Assembly (NCBI RefSeq): GCF_905475465.1
Contig: NC_062242.1
Location: 5,607,501 to 5,671,500, forward strand
Length of the DNA stretch: 64,000 bases
Source of the DNA: Pieris napi
Taxonomy: Eukaryota > Arthropoda > Insecta > Lepidoptera > Pieridae
Direction of reading: 5' to 3'
Each line of letters opens with the position of its first letter. The first letter of the stretch is position 1. The position numbers were made by a program, and so were the translations under genes. Shown here in pieces: positions 1 to 11,609 of the stretch. A model generated the notes under the pieces. It worked only from the letters and a program-made list of their open reading frames with translations. It had not been told where the DNA came from and ran no database searches.

Positions 1-945
1 CGTCTTACAAAACCAAGCTGCTTATAGGCCTTGTCAACTATTGTGTCAATATGGTTATTATACGTCATTTTATAGTCTAACCATATACCTAAGTCTCGAA
101 CACAATCTACTTCTTTTACGGATTTGTTATTAATATGATAGCTAAAGTTAATTTTGTTTTTTTTCTGGTGAATGTTATTTTGACACATTTAGAAGTATTA
201 ACCGATATTCGATTTTGTCTATAATAATTGGAAAGGTTATTTAAGTCGGCCTGAATTTTGTGACAGTCTCCTTCTTTGTTTATTTTTAAATATATCTTTT
301 TATCATCAGCGAACATAAGGTAATTTGAATCTTTAATGCTACTATTTATGTCATAAAGATATGCATTGTATAACAGGGGACCCAATATAGATCCTTGAGG
401 AACTCCAGAACTTATACGAACAAAGTCACTTCTAGCACTGCCAACCGCAAGCGCCTGTCTACGATTTGTTATATATAAACAAAACCAGCGATGAAGATCA
501 CCACGTATCCCTAGAAGTTGGAGCTTATGTAATAGGATGGTGTGATCCACTCTGTCGAAAGCCTTCTCAAAGTCTGTGTAAATTACATCAACCTGTGCAC
601 CACCATCCATACTTTGCAGTACATAGTTCGTAAACACGGTTAAGTTGGTTATCGTAGAACGTTTATTGATAAAACCATGCTGTTCATCGGGAAGTGAATT
701 ACTTATTATATTGTGGATGGCTTTATAAATTATCTTTTCAAAGACTTTACTGAAAGTATTAAGTATCGATATTGGGCGGTAATTTTCAATACTCAACCGC
801 GAGCCACTCTTATGAATCGGTATTATTTTAGCTATCTTCCATACATCAGGATAAATGCCAAATGTGTTCACGGATAAGTTCAGTATTATGTACAGTGGTT
901 CTGTAATAGTTTGAGCACACTTTTTGATAATTATTGGGATCAAAT
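1..945 (-). pseudogene. Jockey-like LINE, reverse transcriptase part, truncated and frameshifted
   Basis: This is the reverse transcriptase of a non-LTR retrotransposon. Reading on the minus strand from about 943, the frame shows the family landmarks in order: YRPISIL, the DFEKAFDRVDH block (catalytic Asp), SSGVPQGSILGPLLYN, and MFADDKKIYL (the FADD active site). The frame begins in the middle of the domain, so the endonuclease and N-terminal RT are missing. That is a typical 5' truncation, at about 945-950. Near positions 150-165 the frame breaks. The downstream peptide (DLGIWLDYKMTY type, normal after RT) continues in another frame from about 120 to the window edge at 1, so the element runs out of the window. 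The first codon is not ATG, as expected for a fragment. Clade assignment (jockey-like) is by motif style only. Confidence 0.9.
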
Positions 946-2880
946 TCTACAAAAAAACCAAATGATGAACATGTATAGCAAATAATATTTTTTTTAATTA
1001 AAAAAAATAGGACAGGATAATATAAAACAATGTATATAAATTCTCATAAATTAATAGTCAAATTTATGAAAGTCCAAACATTTTAATGTAGAAAACAAAA
1101 GAATATTCAACACGGAATGTTAGAATGCAAAGCAGACAATTAACTTCATACAACAAACAATTTGAACTTAGGTGTCATGGGAATAGACTACAGATCTCTA
1201 AATTAGCGACGTTAGACCCTAATTAAGATAGCGACTATACAAAACATTAGTGTAGTACACTTTAGGTTTGGTAAAGTCTTTATATATTTCTAGCTGTACC
1301 TCGTGGTATCACCTGCGTTATTTCCGTTATAGCCTATAGACTATCTATATAACAAAAAAAAAAAAAAGAAGCGTGCAACCAAATAAACTCTTGTTTATAA
1401 TATTTGGATAGATATTATGAAGAATGAAATATTTAATAAAATGCAACACCGAGCTTGTTTATTAATCGTTTATAATAATGTTACGCACTATGCAGAATAT
1501 ATACTGATACAGTTACGAAGAAAATATTTAACAAATAATTTATTTTATTAAGTTAATCACGGATAAAAAAGTATACAAGTGGATAATTTACATTTTGAAT
1601 GAATTTTTTATATACGATTCGAGAACCTTACAAGGTTTTGTTCTTCTCTTCTCGTAACAGGACTCTTTTTTATTAAGACGTTAGACTAATTGGTATTATG
1701 TAACTTACCTAGAATGTATGTCGGCTCCTATTCACTTCAGTTAATCCTGCGATTGGTCGTAGATGCGTTATCGACCAATTGCTACGCTAGATGAAGAGAC
1801 TTCAACTATTTACATTTATAGAATTTGAGACAAAATCTTGTAATCTATATTTTTCCTTACATGTTACGAGGATAAATAATGTTTGATATTTGTGTTCAGG
1901 TGTAGGTATTTATGATGTTTGCCAAAAAAGTAATTTCCTTTGACAAAAAGTAAAGTATAATTTTACTTTTATAAATATTGAAATATCTTGTTCTAATAGC
2001 TACTTCATCACGATGTGTAGTAACTGTTTAGCTACATTTATTTATATTATTCATTTATTCTTGCTAGTACAAAATGTTATTATAACCATACAATATATTA
2101 ATATAACTATATATTAATATAACTCGGCGATACGAGTACTTATCAGAAATCGTTCTCAGCGAGAGGCATTTGGGTAGTAACATGTATCTTCTATCATCTC
2201 TCGCGCACTAGTAAAATGTTATTTAACTATGCATCTAGTGTAGCGGGTTCCGGCTTGATGGAGCTAACAGCCTGTGTGTGCATTGCAATGTCGACAATCA
2301 CAAGTGGAGTTAATGGGATGGCGTTATAGAAACTGCCTTGCTATCCATCACTCGTAAGTGAGCCCGGATGGACCACTTAGCTTCTGTCCGCCATCCAACG
2401 CTTTACCTACATCCGTTTACGAAACATCTTACTGATTTAGGTAAGTATTTAAGTAGTATATTCTTGTTGTACAGCTTTAGATTTCTAAACCTCTTTCTTT
2501 ACCAAAATATCATGTTGTTTGTGCATATTGATGATTCTATTAAAGATATGAGGCTTTTAGATGGTAAACATTAATATTACAAAGTTTTAAAACCGATAGA
2601 CACGTTAAGATAAAACTGAAAATTTAAATATATATCAATATTCAAATATACAGAATCTTCTCTATCGTTACAATAGAAATCAGAAAACGTCGTATTTAAT
2701 AAATACAGAATGCCGAATATATGTATATTAAACCGTATCCTTGTTTACTCAATAAAATTATTTTATACTGGCCACATGTTTTACCATTATACGGATATTA
2801 TTTCAGATTTGACAACTGTTACAGACTACTATTGAAGAAATTAGCTTTATCTGTAAAAATCGGGTGGTTTTGTTTCTATA
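946..2880. other. AT-rich non-coding stretch
   Basis: No gene is supported here. There is a poly-A run at about 1352-1366, preceded at 1290-1345 by wording typical of a dispersed lepidopteran repeat end (GTATCACCTGCG, then TTATAGCCTATAGAC). A short AT-rich duplication lies near 2090-2122. A more GC-balanced block at 2150-2400 resembles no family I can name. Confidence 0.5.
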
Positions 2881-2892
2881 ATTATTACATTA

Positions 2893-2998
2893 TTTAGATC
2901 GCCGTTCTGATTACAGCCACGTGAATTTGATTGAAGAGCTACGAGTATGTCCTGAAGGTTATAACAATTATTTAAGGATGCCTCCAGAGCTATATGAA
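2893..2998 (+). pseudogene. PIF/Harbinger transposase fragment
   Basis: A short plus-strand frame reads NLIEELRVCPEGYNNYLRMPP, then ELYEEL, and hits a stop. This matches the segment of PIF/Harbinger transposases just before the catalytic domain, where an ELR motif is followed by a conserved YLRM(S/P)PE sequence. Only about 35 codons are recognisable. The sequence after the stop (3000-3060) may be a frame-shifted continuation, but I cannot align it by eye. No terminal inverted repeats were found around it. It is a relic and not a gene. Confidence 0.5.
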
Positions 2999-3512
2999 GA
3001 ATTACAATAAACAATACCAGACTGACGCTCGTCTCGCGCCACACGCAGTCACGTACACTCGTTCGAGTCAAGATTGACGGCTCGCTTCGAGTAGGGTAGA
3101 AGGAAATTACTTTCAATTAATTCCATCGAGCTGGCTCGGTGCGAGCCTTCGAGCTGTGAGTTTTGCGGTCCAGACGTTGTTTTTTGCTCGACTTCGAGTA
3201 AAACTACCGTGTGAAAGTACTGACCTTTAGTGATTGATGATTTGTGTCATTAACATTTCTAATGATTCGTTTTATTTGGTCAGAATGACCGAGTCTGAGA
3301 ATTGATGACCTGTGGATTTTCTTTTCGAGAGCACACGAGGATGTGTGATGCGGCAGGGTGACCGTGACGGCGAGGTTACGTTTATGCAATCATAGATGTC
3401 GTTATTAGCTGTCTCTTTAAGAGATGGCGTTTGAGTCAGGTCTGCGTACGGTTCGAGAGTGGGTGGAGAGGTGGTGGCCGACCACCGCAAACTGTATCTT
3501 TTCTCTACTGGC

Positions 3513-3895
3513 ATGGAAGCCACTTTTAAGAAAATTGCAGATAGTTTAAATTCTCAACTGTGGATTCATCAATACCTATCAAGTTGGTGCCATTTGACCC
3601 GGATGAAACCGATTCAAACATAACCAATTGGTGCACTTTAAATGACATAATTATTGACAAGAAGAATTTAGAAGACGTTGATTTGATTATTGCTGGTATT
3701 CACTGTTGTAAAGGTCGCGCCGCGACATGCCTCACAATTATACAGCCTAATCAAATGACCTGGCAGAGCATTCGGGAAATATTAATTTCGAACTTTGCAA
3801 AATCAATGACTGAAGTAGAACGGAAAAAGTTCCGTCCTTTTAGAGGCGCTTGTTATGTTTATGGAAAAAAAAAGTTACCAGTCCAACATTGTTGA
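3513..3895 (+). pseudogene. Retrotransposon gag fragment, frameshifted
   Basis: The region encodes the N-terminal half of a Gag-like protein of LTR-retrotransposon type. An ATG at 3513 opens MEATFKKIADSLNSQL. At about 3558-3560 the frame shifts, and the homologous text continues as DSSIPIKLVPFDPDE, then a NWCTLNDIIID segment, an LKG-like KGRAATCL segment, and WQSIREILISNFAKSM. The order (FDPD, a W in a short helix, KG.AA.CL, W..I...L...F) is that of Ty3/Gypsy-type Gag of Lepidoptera. The frame ends at 3895, where tandem repeats begin. No zinc knuckle, protease or RT follows, so most of the element is absent or was replaced by the repeat array. The 1-nt frameshift is an inference from the match on both sides. 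Confidence 0.6.
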
Positions 3896-4181
3896 AGGGC
3901 TTAGGCCAGTCCAATGATGTTGCAGGGCACATGTTAAAAATAGGTTGCTAGTCCAGCATTGTTGAAGGGCTTCTTATTAAGGCCGGTCCAATAATGTTGC
4001 AGGGCACAAGTAAAAAAAAAAAGAAAAGAAGAGGTTGCCAGCCCAACGTTATTGAAGGGCTTAAGGCCGGTCCAATAGTGTTGCAGGGCACATGATAAAA
4101 AAAAAGGGGTTGCCAGTCCAATATTATTGAAGGGCTAATGCCGGTCCAATAATGTTGCAGGGCACATGTTAAAAAAAAAAA
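3874..4181 (+). repeat. Minisatellite, 4 copies of a 70-90 bp unit
   Basis: Copies start with GTTRCYAGYCC at about 3874, 3944, 4034 and 4109. Each unit is itself a double: a half with CCAGTCCAACATTGTTGAAGGGC and a half with CCGGTCCAATAATGTTGCAGGGC, ending in CACATG and a poly-A run of varying length. Length differences between units come mostly from the A-runs. The array abuts the 3' end of the gag fragment. Confidence 0.85.
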
Positions 4182-4186
4182 TACGG

Positions 4187-4419
4187 ATTGTTTTAATTTT
4201 GCAGGGCTTTGAGCTAGACCAAAATTATGCAGTGGCTATGGCTACAGGGAATGTAAATTCCGGACTAGCAGAAATGACTAATTGTTTTATTTTTGCAGAG
4301 CTTTGAGCTAGACCAAAATTATGCAATGGCTATGGCTACAGGGAATGTAAATTCCGGACTAGCAGAAATGACTAACTGTTATGGTTTTGCAGGGCTTTGA
4401 ACCAGACCAAAATTATGCG
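4187..4419 (+). repeat. Second minisatellite, 94-bp unit, about 2.4 copies
   Basis: Units begin at about 4187, 4281 and 4375 (period 94). Each contains TTTTGCAGGGCTTTGA, a GACCAAAATTATGC segment, and then GGGAATGTAAATTCCGGAC. The third copy is cut off at about 4419. The motif pair (TGCAGGGC and GACCAAAATTATGC) is a variant of the halves in the array just upstream, so both arrays probably share an origin. Confidence 0.8.
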
Positions 4420-4439
4420 CCTTAATTTATGTAACTGAT

Positions 4440-4720
4440 GTAACAGAGATATGGGATGAGGCGCGTGCGAGGACGCACGCATGTCAGTATGGCCGTGTCG
4501 GCGCCTGTACCGCCGTACGCGCCTATAGCAAACAACACCTGCATCGCGCACGTCACAGCCGGTTCTTCAAGTCTCCCCACTCTCCCCACTACTGAGTCTG
4601 TCGTTATAAATGGCGGAGCGGGCCTTACGCAGGCAGGCTCGGCTCTGGCGTGGCTCGGTGCACTAGTTGTATCTTGCGAGCTTATCCCTGACTCATATTA
4701 CTCTAATTACTCTATGTAAA
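4440..4720 (+). promoter_or_regulatory. GC-rich block with a TATA box, possibly LTR remnant
   Basis: A CpG-rich block stands out from the AT-rich surroundings and lies directly after the tandem arrays. It contains a GTGCGAGGACGCACGC hairpin near 4464 and TATAAA at 4605-4610 followed by GC-rich sequence. Its place after a gag fragment would fit a promoter-bearing LTR or 3' region of the same element. There is no second copy in the window to prove an LTR. An 87-codon frame (4456-4719) resembles no protein I know. Function is unproven. Confidence 0.3.
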
Positions 4721-7700
4721 TTAGGAGTGATTAAAATAGAATTACTATTTGAAAATTAAGTGGCATTTAATTTATTAAAATGTCCTACCCAAATCTTACA
4801 TATATATACATATTTATATCATACATGTTTCAAAATGGAAAGGGATATATAGAGACATTAGATGAGTTCAGAGCAGTTTAAAAAAACTTACTGTTCCATA
4901 TATGTTCAGCTAAATATTTGAGGTAAGGTATGTATTAAATAACTGTTACATACAATTTATATTTATCACTGAAGATACATTTAAATAAATATTAATTATT
5001 AAATATGTATTATAATAGGCTAACTGAATTCCCCCTTTGTAGGCGGGCCTACAATATAAATTTTAATATTTTCTCCGTCGTAACTCTTCAAAGAACTTGA
5101 GGTTAGGTGTACGATTGGAGAGCGAAAATTGTAATTTTACTGCCTTCAATTAGGTTTTTATTCCTAATTTTATGGAATCCTCTCACTTATACAGTTACAG
5201 TAATTTTATAAGTTGTTGTAAATACTTAATTTTTTTGAATAATAAAGTTTTAATTTCAACGTATTATTAATTTTTTTATAGTCCAGGCTCAGAATTATGG
5301 AAAAAAAAACAATTATATTGGTATTTTTCTTTCTTCGTACAACAGCGCGTTCTTCGATATATCTCCAAACAGACCAATGTTTTAAGCGACAATTTTAATA
5401 AAAACGGTAATTCAACGTAAAATGAATGAATTTATTATTTAACGTTGTGTTTACATTATTAAGAAGTGGCGTGAAAAGTGGTCCATATTTAAATTTTTAT
5501 CCCTAGAAGCATGCGTTTTAACAAAAATTTATAACATCGTAGCGCCGTAACGGAACAATTTTACATAATTACTTATTTTGACACTGTGGAAAAACAAATT
5601 TGGTGTTTCCGAAATACTTTGTATGTGTTTTTAAATACTGACCAAATACAGTCATGAAATATTAAAATGTAGTTTTCCTAATTGTTGTGATAATATAATT
5701 TAATTACATACTTATATGGGAAGTACCTACTGCTTTAGACCTAAAAGTTAAAATTTTTGAGCGTTGACAGTTTGCCTTCAGTACATAGTCGGGGGTATTT
5801 TTGTCTGTGGGTAAAAGTAAAATACAGATTGTACTGCCGCCGCGTAATTGATTGATATCCTGTGGCGTGGCTCTCTCGAATCTATCGTCGTGTTAACCAC
5901 AGGAGTTTTTATCAATAGAGTTCAAAGGTTTTATAAGCTCGACATTCTAGTCAAATACCATACCATTCTAGTCAAATACCATTTCTACTAAAAAGCATTT
6001 ATTTATGTATGTATTACTTAGGCATCTACGAATTTTGTAATAGAAATAACTTTTATGGAAGTCACACTAAACCTCAACAAAATTCAGTATAAAGTATTTA
6101 TTTTAATAAATTATATATATTTATTTGACTTTTGTACAATTTCACAAGGTGTCACGAAGCATGTAACCAGATTGCTACAAACTATAATAAGATTTATAGG
6201 TGAAATGGATCTAAACAAATCGAGGTTGGAGGTTAAATATATCAAATCAAAAAGTCAATCGGAACATGTTTATTTATTTCAGGACGTGTTAATTTGAACG
6301 CGAAGCACGTCGCCTTGTTGACTTGCGAAAGGGCCATTAGGAAGGGAGAACCGAAACTCCCTACACCCACGACTTAGGTACCTGAATTATAAATAGAACA
6401 ATTGATACAAAAAATTTCAGAATTAGAGACTAATATATAACTTTGTACAGTATGTAGAATTATACTTATAGGTAGTAATAAATTTAATGAGTTTGTTTTT
6501 ATTAAACATTTATTAATATTGTATTTCAGCTATATTTATATAAGATATATTATTGAGTATTTTAAAAATAAACCACAAATTCGTTCTCTGTAACATACAA
6601 AGACACTCTTATCGCCTCCTCAATTATCTCCTTTTATCTATCTCTCTCCAAGTTTTTTTATCACCATCAAAAATCCCAAAATCATCTGCACGTCATCCGC
6701 AATTCCATCGCGCGTCACTCCGATGCGTCGCCTACCAACCTACACAGTACACACAACTTATAAAAGCGCAACGCGATGTGATTTCATGACATTTAATTTA
6801 TAATCGTATCAATTCTTATTATTTAGAAGAATTGCGTAAGTATCGCCATCTAGTTATAGTGTTGGTAGTTAAAAAATCCTTACTTCATTATGTCCATTTT
6901 GTCAATGGTCACCTTTATAGCTATCGCTTATAACATAGGGCGTGATTTATCTGAATAAAATCTAATATAGCAATTTGCCTCTTTTCTTTTAATACTATTT
7001 CAACAATTAATGTCGTTGCCACATCGTTCTTTACATTTTTTCTTTAATATTTACACATCATGTACACTTTCAAACGACGCTATCAATACCATGACATCTT
7101 CACTAGAAGTTTCTAGATAGTTATGCCTTTTCAGAAGATTCCAAAGCTTTGTGTAGATCGACGTTAGGTATACGTGTACCAACCTTCGGCATCGTTCGTC
7201 GTTCAGTCAATTTTATATGTAATTATAAAGTATAAAAGCGTGACTTTAACGAGTAATTCAGCAGTTGGACATTAATAATAGCGTATGTAATGGAATAGAA
7301 TATTTCTTGCGGGTGACAGACGTTATCCTTTCCACGCGACCAAAATACAAAAAAGACATCTAAATTGTATATCTAAACCTAAAAATTCTCGAATCTACTT
7401 GAACACAAAGAAATTCATCGATTTCGTTTGGGAGGAGTTCAATTACAAACACACGCACAGAAGATAACATATTTATGAATAGGCCACTATCATTATGTTT
7501 ACCATTGAATGTACCGCAGACAAAGGTCACCATAAAATCTTTTTCGAACTAAGGTTTTTTATTTTCTCTTCTTGTCCTTATTTTCAATATAATCAATATT
7601 GATAATGTGATTCGCAACTTTTACGGAAGATAGGAGCCCTAGAGATCTTGAGTCTGTTCTTTAATATTTTATAAGCTTATTCGGTATTATTAAATCTTTA

Positions 7701-8399
7701 CTTGAGCTTGGCTTTGATTAATTACATACAAATCTTAATGTTATGATATTGTAAGGATATGGAACTAACGTAAGATTAAGTGATACCTTTATAGTGAAAC
7801 TTTACAGGGAAATACGTTACATTTTTTACTTGATATTTTGTATTCCAAAGTTAAACAGTTAAATATTTAAAGATAGAACATGAATTTTCAAAATGTTAAA
7901 CATTTATAAATAACTTTACATATTGATTACTTACTCCACCCAAATTAAGTTTTGGTCTTAACGAAACACCATTGTCTTACATACTTACACTTCCATCTGC
8001 CACCCAGGGAAGCACTCAAGCGCCGCTGATTCTCAAATCAGCGCAGTGCAGCAGATAAGACTGATAATTTAATTGATTATATATGCGACGTTTAATACAG
8101 CAATATTTACTATCTAAAATGTTTATTTTAATATTGGAACCGCTAATAATTGATACCCTATTTTTTAAACAAAAAGCGTAAAAAATACACATTTCCGTAT
8201 GGCCTCATTTGCAGTGGGAACAATTTTCGTTATTTTGTAAACACACGATACTAGTCGACGATTAAGAATTGCTGTAGGAAAAGAACGAATATGTATATAT
8301 TTAATTGTTGAAAAGTTATTAATTTATATTGTTCTATAACAGCAAAGTTTCTTATTCACTTACTTAATTTTTTATTGTTGAGAAATCAATATACTGACC
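4721..8399. other. AT-rich stretch with no supported gene
   Basis: Visible items are few. TGTAGGCGGGCCTACA is a small palindrome near 5040. An AATAAA lies near 5241. A 21-bp tandem duplication (CATTCTAGTCAAATACCA) sits at 5943-5984. Two TATAAAAGCG boxes lie at about 6759 and 7231. The GC-richer words at 6295-6365 and 8000-8050 match nothing I can name. Short open frames here lack protein-like composition. Confidence 0.5.
7231..7262 (+). promoter_or_regulatory. Candidate arthropod core promoter (TATA plus initiator)
   Basis: TATAAAAGCG at 7231-7240 is followed about 29 nt downstream by ATTCAGCAGT, near the TCAGT-type initiator of arthropod Pol II promoters at the expected spacing. No coding sequence can be seen downstream, so this may be chance in AT-rich DNA. 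Confidence 0.15.
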
Positions 8400-9262
8400 C
8401 CCGCGTCGAGTCAATGATTTAAAAGTGACGCAGGGAGTGTGAAAGTCAGTCCGTATGGTGCAATGGACACCTACCCACTAAAACCCAACAGCCCCATCTG
8501 TTCACTATGGATGGAAGGTGCGGTAACAGTTTCCCTTAATCCTTGCCTCCGTCATGAGCCTCTGCTGTGTGAGCCTAACTTCTGAGTTGCCCAATTCGGT
8601 GAGAAGGTCACAGTGGAGTACGAGCGTAATCACGTCGTCTTCTTACAGGCCTTTTTTTGCGTTGAGCGTCGGCGTCTGGGTTACACTCCCGAACCCTCTC
8701 AGCATTCTCTTTAAGTGTAACGACCATCCATCCATTTCTGAAGGATGGTCACTTGGGCTTCCCGTCTCCAACTGTTTATGTGCTCAGGAAGGGGGTCAAA
8801 ACCCCTACTTCTACTATCTGACCTATGCCAATAGATCCTGGCTAGGGCAGCCGCTTCGAGGTGCCAGGGGGGGAGTTCCTGCAACACGCTGCCTCGCAAG
8901 AGACGGTGCGGTATGCCCTTGCCACCTTTATAGCCATTACCCGTTGCGACTGTCTCCGAGTCGCCTTGTTTTGAGGGAATAGACCAAATAGGGCATCCGT
9001 AGAGGACCTTCGCCCGGACCACACCTGCAAATAACCGGTGACACCCCGCACTTGGCCCACCAAGATTTAACCGGCAGAGTGTCATAGCCGTGGTAGCGAG
9101 CTTCGGGGTAAGTGCCGTGAAGTGATCCTTAAATGTCCATCGAGAATCGAGGACAAGCCCGAGATACTTTAAAGTGGGGTTTCCTCAATGGGCACACCAC
9201 ATACGACCTGGCTCGGACCCCGCAAGCTGGACATCTGCGGTGGGGAGGGTCATATAGTGAAT
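8400..9262 (-). pseudogene. R1-like LINE remnant: RT C-terminal region with frameshifts
   Basis: Reading on the minus strand from 9262, the fragments follow the order seen downstream of RT in R1/TRAS-type LINEs. First comes a LKYLGLVLDSRW motif (about 9180-9150), then FKDHFTALTPK, TMTLCRL and NLGGP near 9085-9060, and the GVVRAKVLYGCPIW block. Next is KVARAYRTVSCEAACC, in a shifted frame, and then PPWHLEAAALARIYWHR. At least two frameshifts separate these pieces. The rest to about 8400 is GC-rich and would be the distal C-terminus and 3' region. The GC content contrasts sharply with the flanks, marking an insertion. The 5' break is at about 9262. Catalytic RT motifs are absent, so this is a dead 5'-truncated copy. 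R1-like is a motif-level call. Confidence 0.75.
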
Positions 9263-10730
9263 ATGACTACTACTACTAGACTACTACTAGCTCAACCTAA
9301 CCGTAGTTAAAAATTTAGTAGTTTCAAACTAAATTGAATTTGTTAGCACAATACCCTTGTTTACTTTACGTTTCGCTTCGGCGTATACTTATGCCACATT
9401 TATTTGTAGGGAAACAAATACAAGTTTTGCTTTGAGTTTGTTCGAAATAGAACGAAAATGAATGCGTTATGTTTACCTTAAGTACACATTTAATATGTTA
9501 CGTTGTATTAAGTAACGCGCCGGTTCATTTTAATGAAAATCGTTTGCAGAAGTCGCAATGCAATTTTGCCGCCCTTATATTGCTTTAGGTTATTTACACA
9601 CACTAAACTCAATTAAACGAAACGTTACCGTATTTTTACTCACACATAACGGCCAAATGGATGGTTTATTGATCTGTATATAGATAATGTAGATTGGTTT
9701 TAATACCTATAAATAGTACCATAGTTGAAGGAGCTTACAGGTGAATATTAAGACCTTAGTATTAATACGATATTAAATATCACATGATGATAAAGTTATT
9801 CTTTGCTTAAATAAATTACGTCCCGATTTACATAGATTAGCAGTAAAGCATCGAGTACAAATAATGCACATACAAAGCTTATCTTAACATATTCTTCATA
9901 TCGATTTATAGAAATAAGTATCATCCATAAAAATATTAAATAGTTGGCATTTCGCCTCCGACCAAAATTAAATATTAAACTTAATGAGAATTGGATGTGA
10001 AGGTCATAGGTGAATTTATAAAACGTCTAATCTTTATAGCTTGAAGGGCAAAAGTAAATGATCCCAAAATTAATAAATATATGTTATATACACTTAGTAA
10101 ACTATTTCTTATATATTATATTCTTACAGTAAATACATAATATTAATTGGTATTTTTTTGTTTTAGGTTCAACAAAAGACTAATAATCTAAATCCGACTT
10201 CATATAAGATACTTATAGTTATTTTTTAGTTTTTATTAATAACTTTTATCAAACTATCCATATATGCAATCAACCTTTATATTCATGTACTTTAATTGTT
10301 ATCTGGTGTCTATCTTGCAGCTGAAAAGTTCGGTTTGTTGTTCAGTATATGCAATGTACTGAGCCCGAGCATAGAAGTGTATTGGCTTCGAGCTAATTGC
10401 GATCGATAGGGGCTTCCTTCACCGTCAATTCAATTACAGCACAAATTAATTTACCTTAATGCTTTGATTTCTGAAATACTATTTGTATTCTAAGGCAGTA
10501 TTTCATATGAGGCCCAAATAAGAGCTATTTTTATTTTCATCTATAACAATTATTGGTACATATCATAGAATTTATATAATAGAAACCTTAATATCCCTCG
10601 ATTATGAATCGAGCGTTTTAATGCACTTGTGCGCGAACCTTTGATTATATGGCTGCGAGGTGTTTCCAAACTCCAAGGTGCTATTTTACCAATTCGACTT
10701 AGCGTTCACAACAAAACAGTGTACATATTT
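9263..10730. other. AT-rich non-coding stretch
   Basis: No gene or recognisable element is seen. A short run of CTACTACTA lies at about 9265-9292, at the edge of the LINE remnant. The remainder is AT-rich with no structure I could identify. Confidence 0.5.
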
Positions 10731-10815
10731 AAGGCTGGCAGTGCACTCGAGAGCCGGCAGTGTAAGTGTCCATGGGCGGTGATATCACTTAACAACAGCA
10801 CCCTTAACTATTGAC
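10731..10815 (+). mobile_element. LINE 3'-end fragment
   Basis: The words AAGGCTGGCAGTGCACTCG, TGTCCATGGGCGGTGATATC and ACTTAACAACAG correspond to the 3' end of the LINE family found in reverse at 16972-17370. It is a short fragment of about 70-85 bp in the plus orientation, lacking coding sequence and a tail. Confidence 0.6.
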
Positions 10816-11349
10816 ACGCGTTTAATCAAAAATCATCATCCACGTATAATAATATTTCATTGGAATGGTTTAATATCCAACGTTGTTTAAGTTACGGTAA
10901 CCCGATAGTTAAATTAATATTATCTAGTTGTAAAAGTTAGGACGCAATACGCAAATGCCGTTTGATATAGTTACTTGCTACCAACATTCTTGAAGCGAAA
11001 ATAAAAAGATTGATAAATCAAATCAAATCCCTTCCCTCGGTAAAATAGTTAATATGCGCTGGTTCAGCTGTTGCGTGTCAGTATAATAAAAAAAGGAATC
11101 CAATAATCGATCAGACTAAGACTATCAATTACCATCAACTGTGGTGTGTCCCACTCCAAGCACTGGATACTTAAAATGATGAATAAAAGTAAATGTGGTA
11201 CGGTTTGCGGTCTATATTAAGTGCGCACCCGACGGCGGTTAAAATTTATAAGTATATCCTGGCGCCATTATGCCGGAACGCCACCTACCATCTCCGGTTC
11301 GTGTGTCAAAGTCAAAATCGACAATTGTCATCCTTCTTTGACTGATACA
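10816..11349. other. Non-coding stretch
   Basis: Nothing supported. The sequence is of mixed AT content between a LINE scrap and the small inverted-repeat element. Confidence 0.5.
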
Positions 11350-11609
11350 GCTTAGGTTTCCTAGAAAAGCGGTGCCGTTATCTAACGGCCGTAATGTAGC
11401 GTTGGGTGACGTCACCCATATTATGTTGTCTATAAATAACATTGGAGTAGGTTTCCTACAGAACGTTGAGTGCCACCGTAACGTCAAATAGTGGTGCTGT
11501 CATTTGCATGACGGCCGTCATAGGCACCGCTTTTCTAGGAAACCTAAGCATTTCAAACGTAAAATGACGGCCGTTAGTTAACGGCACCGCTTTTCTAGGA
11601 AACCTAAGC
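11350..11609. mobile_element. Small inverted-repeat element (MITE) with a duplicated right end
   Basis: The left end (11350-11393) starts CTTAGGTTTCCTAGAAAAGC and runs on through GGTGCCGTTA to ACGGCCGT. Its inverted copy closes the element at about 11568-11609. A second copy of the right end lies at about 11510-11549, in the same orientation as the final one. So the element has one left and two right termini within 260 bp. There is no transposase frame. The target duplication is ambiguous because AGCTT flanks both sides in a way that overlaps the repeat. Superfamily not assigned. Confidence 0.75.

Noticed and set aside
8554..8982. 142-codon plus-strand frame as a gene
   Set aside because: It is the reverse strand of the GC-rich R1-like LINE relic, whose minus-strand motifs are recognisable.
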